Assembly (NCBI GenBank): GCA_029255685.2
Contig: CM055315.2
Span: 71,887,681-71,951,680, forward strand
Length of the DNA: 64,000 nt
DNA from: Silene conica
Lineage: Eukaryota; Streptophyta; Magnoliopsida; Caryophyllales; Caryophyllaceae
Reading direction: 5' to 3'
Positions 56,029 to 64,000 of this stretch are shown piece after piece (positions within the stretch are counted from its first letter, which is position 1; the number at the start of each line of letters is the position of its first letter). The position numbers and the translations under genes were made by a program. A model generated the notes under the pieces. That model searched no databases, was not told the DNA's origin, and worked only from the letters and a program-made list of their open reading frames with translations.

Positions 56029-57405
56029 TGATACGGCTGTCGCAACCCTATCAAAAATAAAACCTAACCGGTCTCAATTAAATGTAGTGGAGGTAGTCGG
56101 GTATCGAATCCACTGGGAGATAGGAATTTTATAATCTGAACAAGTCCGTCTTAAGTAACCAAAATTGGCGGTTAAAGAATTTTGTCGCTAAAACTACGAA
56201 AAGAAAGGGAGGAGGAAAAATAAGAAAAGGGAGTACTAGGATTTTTGGTTCACCGTGGCTACTAGGTCCGGTCTAAAAATTTAGGTCACCCTAATTGCGG
56301 TTTGTGGGTATAGAAAAGGTCCTTCCGGGCCGCTATTCACCCTAAAACCATACTAACTTAGCTTTCGCCCTAATTAGCATAGTCCTAATAATCGTTGCAA
56401 AACTACCCCTAAACCAATCTTCCGATCTAGGCCAAGAGGGTTTCTAGACAGTCAATTGAGTGCTTCGACTCAAATAATTAACAGAAATCAAAATGCGACG
56501 GATACATACAAACCGAAATACGGGTATAAAAAACTAGCAAAACAACCTATGCCATGGCTACCCTAAATCCTAGTACAAAGATTAGTTACACAAGACTAAA
56601 AGATGAACAAAAGCAACAACGACTTGCACAAATAGAGACATAGCAGAAACTTTATTAAGAATCGAAATAAAAATAGAGAACGAAATACCGAAGTTGTTTA
56701 ACATAGGATGAATGGAAGAAGGAGAATCTGTTCCGTAAGTAAAGGAAAAATAAAAAACTAGTGACTAAGGAAATATTCTGAAAAATAAAATAGTGACTAG
56801 GGTTTTTCTGAATAGAAGAAGATGGCTTCTGTTCACGCCTCTTTCTCATTTTATATCAAAAACTATTAAACGTAAGATGACGTGAACAGGGGAGCTCAAC
56901 AGTCGGCGTACTCCTCGATCGAGTAGAAAAGTCCTCGATCGAGGATAATCTTCAAGTAATAGCTGGATCGAGCCCAACGTCCTCGATCGAGAGCTTCATC
57001 AAGGCAACTTTGTCGACCGAGAATGGGAATCCCTCGAACGAGACATAATGACTCAGCGAGTACTCGATCGAGCATAAGAGAACTCGATCGAGCATCCTCT
57101 CTTGATAGAACCGGTCGATCGAGGCATAAACCTCTCGATCGACTGCTTTTAATCAATTCGAACACCTTCTAACCTTGGAGATCCAATTCATGCGTCTTGG
57201 GGCAGCAAATTCCCAATCAGACTACCCTATGCAGGCTTGAAAGACCACAAAAGGCTAATTTGACTCCGCTCGGGCTCATTCCTGTAAATAATGCAAAACA
57301 AACCAAAGTAGACTATTCGGGGGAAAATCGTAGCAAAATACTACGAAAAGGCGTACAAATGTGTGCTAAAAAGGCCAAAAAGGTCTATATGAAATGTACA
57401 CATCA
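56029..57405 (-). repeat. E10 5' LTR
   Basis: 1377 bp; minus strand begins TGATGTGTACATTTC and ends in TATCA. TATAAAA on the minus strand at 56849-56855. U5-terminal hairpin TGATA/TATCA at 56029-56053. Confidence 0.85.
56849..57143 (-). promoter_or_regulatory. E10 LTR promoter with five CTCGATCGAG box pairs
   Basis: Box starts 56914/56934, 56963/56982, 57012/57033, 57063/57083 and 57114/57134: spacings 20, 19, 21, 20 and 20 bp. On the minus strand all lie upstream of the TATA box, the nearest 59 bp away. Confidence 0.65.
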
Positions 57406-57410
57406 ATACC

Positions 57411-58767
57411 CTTGAGCCTGAGTCAATTAAAGAAATAAATGCACTGACCAGCGACCAAACATGCCTAGTTTGGACCTTGTTTGTCGACGGAGTAGCCAAT
57501 ATGAGAAGAACAGGCCTAGTATAGTACTTAAATCACCACAGGGGGATAGGATAGAACAGGCTATAAGTTGCGCGTTCGAAGCAACGAATAATGAAGCAAA
57601 ATATGAAGCCCTGATAGTTGGTCTAAAGGTATGTATTGACTTGGGTGCCAAAAATCTAAAGGCTGGACCGTATCTCAGATGCCTGGAACCACAAGAGGCT
57701 GAACAGGTGTTATCAGAAATACACGAAGGACATTGTGGAAATCATAAAGGCGGAAGAAGCCTGGCAAGCAAGGTACTCAAGGCAGGCTACTTTTGGCCAA
57801 CACTGAGGGCCGATTGCCTGGAATTCAGCTCCAAATGCAAAGCCTGTCAGATCCATGCGCCCTATATTCATCAGCCTTCTGAGGAGTTACACTCACTTTC
57901 TTCCCCTTAGCCATTCATGAAGTGGGTAATGAACATTGTCGGCAAAATGCCCAAGGCTCCAGACCAGAAAGTATTCATGCTGTCAATGACTGACTACTTC
58001 TCGAAATGGAGTGAGGCGGATTCATTCAGGCAAGTCAAACATAATGATGTCATCTCCTTTATCAAGAAGAACATCATCTGCAAATATGGCATCCCCTCGG
58101 AAATTATTTGTGACAACGGAAGTCAGCTTATAGGCAAAAGGACGATGACATTATGTGAAGCCTGGAATATCAAGCTCATCACATCAACTCCAGGCTATCC
58201 AAAGGCGAACGGTCAGGCAGAATCAAGCATAAGATAATCATAAACTGCCTGAAAAAGAAGCTAAAATAAAGAAAAGGCAAGTGGGCAAAGGAGTTGCCTT
58301 ATGTATTATGGGCTGATAGGACTATATCCAAGACTGCAACGGGGAAGACCCCTTACTCCCTGGTCTATGGATGCAAAGTTATGATTCCAGCAGAAATCGA
58401 CATCCTATCAGCCAGATCTAGCCTGAATACTACAATCAATAACACTCCCATAATGGAGGACAGACTAGCTATGGCAAAAGAATTAAGAGAGGCAGCCATC
58501 ATTAGAATGGTAGCCTATCAACAAACAGTAGCAAAAAGTTACCACAAGAATGTCAGAGCCAGAATGTTCAGGGTAGGAGAACTAGTACTCATGAAAGTAT
58601 TTCCAAACACTGGAGAAGAGAATGCCGGCAAGCTAGCTCCAGCCTGGGAAGGCCCCTACCTGATTGACTCAATTGTTGTTCAGGGCGCCTACAGGCTGCA
58701 AACCCTGGATGGCGAAATGATCCCTAGAGCCTGGAATATCACTCATTTAAAATTATTTCACATGTAG
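57411..58767 (+). pseudogene. E11 RNase H (archaeal type) end and integrase
   Basis: EATNNEAKYEALIVGLKV marks the archaeal-type RNase H. Then the H2C2 part (HCGNHKGGRSL to CKACQIH), integrase catalytic core (about 57920-58240, with KWSEADSFRQV and ICDNGSQ) and a C-terminal part ending WNITHLKLFHM. Broken in a few places. Confidence 0.85.
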
Positions 58768-58871
58768 ACCTTCTATGCCGGGTATAAATAGTAGTTCAGA
58801 ATGCACTCCTATCTGGCTTAATTGTTCCAATGTGTGTAAGACAAGATGTTATATGAATAAAATATTTTATA

Positions 58872-59184
58872 CTCCCTTCTATTCCATATTTTGTTCCCTT
58901 TTGTGTTTGGCACAAATATTAAGGTGGAGAATAAAATAAGTGTAAAAAATTGGGTGTGGTTTGGTGATAGGAGAGCGGGATGAATAATTAGGAATTAAAG
59001 AAAAAATTGTGGGGCCACAAACATTAAAAAAGAATAAAATAGGAGTATAAAAGTTGGGTGGTGTTTGATAATAGCAGAGAGAAATGAATAAAATAAGAAT
59101 AAAAGTTTCCAAAATAGGAAAGGGGAAGAAAAGCTGAATAATCCGTTTTAAGGAATAGGGAAGAAAATATGGAATAAGAGGAAG
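58872..59184. mobile_element. Stowaway-like MITE
   Basis: 313 bp with terminal inverted repeats of about 28 bases (CTCCCTTCTATTCCATATTT against the complement of the right end) and TA target duplication at 58870-58871 and 59185-59186. Non-coding, AT-rich. Stowaway MITEs are mobilised by mariner-type transposases. Confidence 0.85.
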
Positions 59185-59584
59185 TATGTTTTTGTTTCAT
59201 ATGCCTTATTCGTGTCCTGTATTTACTGTCTTGAAATACTTGTTTATTCCATGCCTACCCTCACAAGATATCACATACTCATTTATTTTGAATCTTAACT
59301 ACTTGTTTATCCTATACATTCATTTCATCTGCATCTTTACTTAAACAAATTTTTAAGATTGAGGATCACTCCGCCAGCATCTCCTACCACACATACTGAC
59401 AAAAAACTCAACTTTCAGTTGCAAAATTAATCAGGCCTCATAATCACAAATACTGAGCTCAGTTAGAATAACATGCTAAGGGAAAATCCCCTGACCATCT
59501 TGTCATGTGTGATAAGGCCTCTAGACAGGCAAGAGCCATAAGCCCTCATCTGGACAGGCAATAAGTTCCACCCACCACAAAAAG

Positions 59585-59690
59585 CCTGGCCAAAACTAGC
59601 ACTTAGCCTGGAAGAACCCAGCACTAAAAGTCTGGCCTGACCCAGCACTAAAAGCCTGGACAAACCCAGCAAAAACAACCTGGCAACATC
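59585..59690. repeat. Short tandem repeat in the E11 3' region
   Basis: Four units of about 25 bp built on CCCAGCACTAAAAG plus CCTGG. Retand elements of Silene are known for amplified tandem repeats in this region; whether this is the same is inference. Confidence 0.6.
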
Positions 59691-59824
59691 CAGACATAAG
59701 TTAACCAATATCCCATTACACAAAATAAAAATTCCTTCAGACACAATTCAAAACCTATCAAAAATTAGTCGAAAATCATCAAAACACACCATAGTATATA
59801 AAATAAACGGTCAGACAATGCTGA

Positions 59825-59844
59825 CCCCCCCCCCCCCCCCCCCC
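59825..59844. repeat. Poly-C run
   Basis: Twenty C in a row. Length may be unreliable in assembly. Confidence 0.9.
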
Positions 59845-59899
59845 GACAAAAATGTACTGTCCAGGGAGCATCCCCCCTGGATGGGCCAAATACCAACAA

Positions 59900-62079
59900 A
59901 ATAAAACTACACCGCCTTCGAAGTAGGAGCTGAACCAGAACCCTCATCAGCCTCAGCTGCATCATCTGACTTCCCCTTGGACGTAGAAGACTCCACCTAT
60001 TTCTCATCCATACCTAAGCTGGCAAGATCATGGAAGCGTTCATCCAGGATCTTCTCATCCTGATCATAATTCCATTGAACCCGAGAAGCCTCGCGGTCCC
60101 TCATCACATCCACCCATCCTTTGCCAAAGAAATACTGGGTAGCATCAGCCAACCTAGCTTCCATCACCTCCTTGTCAGCCCCCACCTCTTCATTTTTTCA
60201 CAAAAGTTCATGCATTGCCAACTTCTCCTCAGCTAACTTGCTTCGTACAGCCTTCTCAGCATTTTTAGCCGCTATTTCACAAACCTGGCTGGCCCTGGCC
60301 GCCTCCCGATCAGAAGTCAACTACGACTCCAGTTGAACCTCTCTAGCCTGGAAGCAGCTTAGCTGATCCTCCAAAACCTCCACTCGTGCCCGAAAGCCCA
60401 CCAATTGAGAACCGATGATCAGGAAGGCATCCACACACTACACAAACCAATAAGCAAACAAATCACCGACTGGAACTAGAGATGTGCATACAACAAGTAC
60501 AGAAGACGCAAACAAACATGTTTAGCCTGAGTAGTAGTAGCGGACAAATTGACCATCAGGGCTTTTGATAAAGCCACCAGCTTGGCTGAGGATTCAAAAG
60601 TATCCCCTACCAGCAGTCCCTGATCAAGGTTCTGGGCAAATTCATTCAATTCATCCTTGGCAGCGCCCAGATCGCCAGCCTGGCCAGGAACCTCCCTGAT
60701 CGGTCGAGTCATAATGGCCCCTGAAGGACCCCCTTCCTCCTCCTTCTCCTTGTTAGCCTCATCAATAGTGACCCTCTTCCTCTTCTTAGATGAACACAAG
60801 CTGAGTTTTTCAAAAGCTGGCTCAGGAGAGACCAGCCCATCAAGCGTTTTCTCACTATCACTTCCACTGGCCCATTTGATCTTGGAAGTCTCAGAGAATT
60901 TGGCCAAGCCTGCCTTTAGTGAGGCAGCAGAAAAACCAGCCAACCTGGCAGACGATCGATATACTGAAACAGCAACACCATGGTAAATATATAAAACAGC
61001 AGTCACAAACACACACGTGCCAATCAAGAAAAAGAGAAAAGCTAAAAAAATTGCCAGAAAGAGAACTGGAAGAAGCCTTGCTTTTTCCAGCCTTCAGCCC
61101 ATCCAAAATAAGCTTCATATACTAAGGCAGGTGCTCTCTATACAGGCTAGCAGGCCAAGCACGCTCAGGCTCGGGGATAGCCAAGAAATCAGTTATCCTA
61201 TCACTAGATTTCTCATCAGGATCTATTCTAATCGGCAACTGCAAAAGAAAACAAAAGGTATATCACAATTTTATTCCTGTACATCAGTAATTCCTATATA
61301 ACAAAATTGCAGGAAAGAACCTTACCAGAAGCTATTGTCAGGTACCTTAGATAGTCCATTCCTGGACCAAGAGTCTCGGTGCGGACGAAAAAGTAAGTCT
61401 TCGCCCAGTATTTATCAACCCCTGAATCCAGATTAATAATCAGGGCGGACATCTTGCTCCTAATGCGCAAGTTAAAACGCCTGCAGAATGGTTTCTGAGC
61501 TGATACACAGATTTGATATCAACAATGGTCAGGGTAAGTTCATGCTTGCTGCATAATTTTCGAAAAAGTGAATTAACTTCCATATCATAGGCATGACCTG
61601 GAAGGGGGAAACCTCCATAGTACGTATGGCTTCCGCCATTAAAGGAGTAAAAGGCAGCCTGCATCCAGCCTTAAAGGCCCATTCATGAATACAGAACCAG
61701 CCGAGTGACACCCAGTTGGCCTTAACAAGGCAATCTTCAGGGATCCCCCCGAAATAATATTCTTTTCTCTTAAAACATGATCATAATCTGTCTTCAGTAA
61801 ATTTGAATCCTTGAACGATGAGTCCAAGGATTCGATGGGTGTAAACACAGAATCTTGATACTTGTAAGTAGCAATCTTAGCAGGGGCTTCAATAATTGAA
61901 ACCTCATGTTCCTCTATCTGAACAAGGACTTTTTCGGCTGACTTGACGGTTTTCTGAACAGGGCAACGTTTCTTTGGTGCCATCTTCCCCAAAAGATTGA
62001 ATAAGATACTTGGAGTAGAATTTGATTTAGCTATTTTTGGTTTAAACTGTTTTAGACTGACTTGCAGGAACGAGAGCAA
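59900..62079 (-). pseudogene. E11 antisense ORF blocks (Transposase_28-like)
   Basis: Minus strand opens with MAPKKRCPVQKTVK (upstream in-frame start possible at 62079). The block RLDAGCRLPFTPLMAE-like around 61530-61711 recalls the Pfam family 'putative gypsy type transposon' (PF04195), a protein encoded by Tat and Ogre relatives. Later blocks at 60476-61027 and 59997-60185 are Lys/Glu- or Ser-rich and helical. Spliced expression is plausible as ORF pieces lie in different frames; some decay is also likely. Function unknown. Confidence 0.55.
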
Positions 62080-62381
62080 TTTAGAAAATAATTACAGATT
62101 TTGTAGAATGAAGAATAAAAGTAGAAGATTAGAAGAAGTTGGATGAAAAACAAACTCATAACAAACCCCTATTTATAAGGAGATCACAACTGCAACGGAT
62201 AAACCCTAGGGAAACTAGGTATAGCTTGAGCATGACATCACGGGAAACTTGCCGTTACTGTCAACTTGTAGGATTTGACGTTTGGACTTCCAGTAACAGA
62301 TACATTCGTGCTTAAGTTTCTGAGCAGGTTGACATATTATTCCAGGTTTGGTTAAACACGAATAAAATGTCAAGGAGCAAT

Positions 62382-62796
62382 TGTTGAGTCTGAATTAGCC
62401 TGGTCAGAATTCCTTCTAGTCCGGCTAATCAACACAGGCTAAGCAGGGAACATTCCTGACAAGCCTATATACTCAAGACAGACCAAGCCATAATCTACCC
62501 TGAAAAGAGCACACTCTTGTACCGATAGGGAGATAAGAGCTTGGCAGAATAAAGTGAAACTATGCATGATCCGCATGCTCTGCTCAGCAAAGGGACAATT
62601 AAATAAGGAGAAGATCTTAGCCCCTAATTTTGAAGAAGACCAAGTAAAAAGCCCTAGCAGCATTGGAGAGTCGTGTGATCATGGAATATAACTTAGACGT
62701 TGAGGTTGAGAGAGTCAACCCGGATTGATAGGGGATGTGCCCTATTATTCCGGAACAACTATTAGCAAGGATAGCAGAACTTTGGAGCATCCAACG
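62382..62796 (+). repeat. Candidate E11 3' LTR start
   Basis: TGTTGAGTCTG follows a purine-rich AAGGAGCAA run, a plausible polypurine tract and LTR start. It is cut at 62797 by E12. No second copy is in the window to confirm it. Confidence 0.45.
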
Positions 62797-64000
62797 TGAT
62801 GCGTGTCTATTTTATGATGTTTTTCATCTATTTTTACACGCATTTGGTCGCTCATTTAATATGTTTTAGCCCTTATTTCTCAACAATCGTGTACTTTCGT
62901 ATTTTTATGCACTTTTGCAGATTTATGCGGAAAAGGGACGAATTAGCACTAAATTCATGTCCTCGAGTCTTTTGCATAATAAAGAAACGAAGGAAAGTCA
63001 ACTGGAGTCTTTATTTAAGTGTCAAGAGTCAAATCAAGGAGAAAACCGTAGATTTTCTATGCGGATACGGTCGACCGACCTACTATATGGATCGGCCGAC
63101 CAGGCCCAATTTTTACGAAGTCCAAAATCTTGAAGAAAGGCCAGAATTTGCTTAAGCCCGTAAAAGAGGTCGACCGACCCACCAAACTGGTCGACCGACC
63201 TCAGCGAAGCCCAGGAACCATTTTCGGAAATAGTTTAGAAGTTGGAGTCTTTAGGAAACTCGAATTTTCTGCCCTATATAAGCTAATCTTGTAATTAGGG
63301 TTTGGCATCAAGTTTTACAATATGAAGTTTACTATCAAGCCACAATTCAATTTCTTAGTTAATAAGCCACAATAAAGTTACAATCTAGTTTTATTCCGTC
63401 TTTAGTTTATTTGTAATCTTTCAATAATTCTCAAGCATTCAATAAAGTTGTTCCTTTCTGCCTTAATTCCGACTTTGGTAATTACTCTTTTAAATCTAGT
63501 TTTATTATTGTTCTTATTACTATTGCATTCAATTAAAATAGAATTCCCAAGCTTTATTGAATCCTGCATGCTTAGATTATTATTTACTATGTTTTCCATG
63601 TTTATTCCCATCTTTATTATCGTTTCAATTATCATGAGTAGCTAAATTTCATATGTTAGGATGTAGGGGATGAATATGCATAGGTAGTAGAAATTCCGAG
63701 ACCGACTTATAGCAGAGCCGTGGTCGGCCGACTCAAATAATGGGTCGGTCGACCAAGGCGGTGGTCGGCCGACTAGAGTAGCTGGTCGGTCGACCAACTC
63801 GCGCATGAATCCTGTTTCGTCTTTCCTGTTGACTATAATATCCTACAATGAGACTGAAAGGAGACTTGTAGGACGTTAGTAATGACCTACCCAAGATTGA
63901 GAGATACGGGAAGGGCATTGGTTTACACCTTAAGACGGCTAGGTTGCTTAAGACTGAAAGGTATGTAACCTAGGATTTAGGAATCACCCTTATTGTTGAC
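62797..64000 (+). mobile_element. E12: Athila LTR (5' LTR or solo), cut by window edge
   Basis: Begins TGATGCGTGTCTATT, resembling E1/E4 LTR starts, and carries four GGTCGACC-type box pairs: 63069/63090, 63168/63189, 63722/63743, 63763/63784, all 21 bp. TATATAAG at 63275-63282. No coding sequence reached. Confidence 0.8.
63069..63282 (+). promoter_or_regulatory. E12 promoter: two box pairs upstream of TATATAAG
   Basis: Pairs at 63069/63090 and 63168/63189, TATA box at 63275, 75 bp after the last box. Two further pairs lie downstream of the TATA box near 63722-63795. Confidence 0.6.

Larger units (their letters stand above)
53788..57405 (-). mobile_element. E10: Athila-like retrotransposon, 5' half
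   Basis: Minus-strand order: 5' LTR (57405-56029), tRNA-Asp primer site, gag, boxed linker, protease, then the E6 insertion at 53787. The rest of pol lies outside the window. Several breaks. It belongs to a different family from E1 and E9: its palindromic box is CTCGATCGAG. Inserted in the RNase H-integrase region of E11. Confidence 0.85.
57406..62796 (+). mobile_element. E11: Tat-lineage Ty3/gypsy retrotransposon, 3' half with antisense ORFs
   Basis: Plus-strand end of an archaeal-type RNase H, integrase (to 58767), then a long 3' region with ORFs on the opposite strand and a candidate 3' LTR from 62382. The second RNase H next to integrase and antisense ORFs near the 3' end are known from Tat-lineage elements such as Retand. 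The 5' half is outside the window, beyond the E10 insertion. A few breaks. Stowaway MITE and E12 are inserted in it. Confidence 0.78.

Noticed and set aside
59825-59844. Functional poly-C signal
   Set aside because: A single homopolymer run, prone to sequencing error, with no partner structure.

Overview
The window is plant nuclear DNA made almost wholly of nested transposable elements. Evidence: plant-type Ty3/gypsy (Athila, Tat and chromovirus-like) and Ty1/copia parts, tRNA-Asp and tRNA-iMet primer-binding sites, a CACTA and a Stowaway DNA transposon, and a captured plant F-box/LRR gene fragment. A repeat-rich eudicot fits. A Tat element with an antisense ORF (as in Retand of Silene) hints at Caryophyllales, but this is only a guess. 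I see no intact host gene.

Layout (E = element). E1, Athila (+), 1-11868, its 5' LTR cut by the window edge. E2, copia (-), 11869-16670. E3, chromovirus-like gypsy (-), 16671-17895 and 29164-32353, split by E4, Athila (+), 17896-29163. E5, old Athila-like LTR piece (-), 32354-32608. E6, LTR of an unassigned family, 32609-34572 and 53165-53787, split by E7, a CACTA transposon (34573-53164). E7 carries an F-box/LRR fragment and was itself entered by E8, a solo LTR of the E6 family (35573-50514). E8 was entered by E9, a young Athila-type element without reverse transcriptase (-), 37962-49950. E10, Athila-like (-), 53788-57405. E11, Tat-lineage (+), 57406-62796, with a Stowaway MITE inside. E12, Athila LTR (+), 62797-64000, cut by the window edge.

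Boundaries and target-site duplications give one stack: E11 holds E10; E10 holds E6; E6 holds E5 on one side and E7-E8-E9 on the other; E5 holds E3; E3 holds E4 and E2; E2 holds E1. That is seven levels on the deepest path.

The most unusual signal is not coding. At least four Athila-type elements carry paired short palindromes just upstream of the LTR TATA box, again in the gag-protease linker or 3' non-coding region. The palindrome differs by family (GGTCGACC type, CTCGATCGAG type, CAGCCGG modules), yet the two boxes of a pair lie two helical turns apart (21 bp in nearly every GGTCGACC pair). Hairpins whose arms differ in sequence but stay complementary occur at the U5 end before the primer-binding site, before the polypurine tract, and in an LTR minisatellite where each unit has its own matching arms around a constant core. 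Together they look like a structure-conserving cis-element system shared by competing retrotransposon families.
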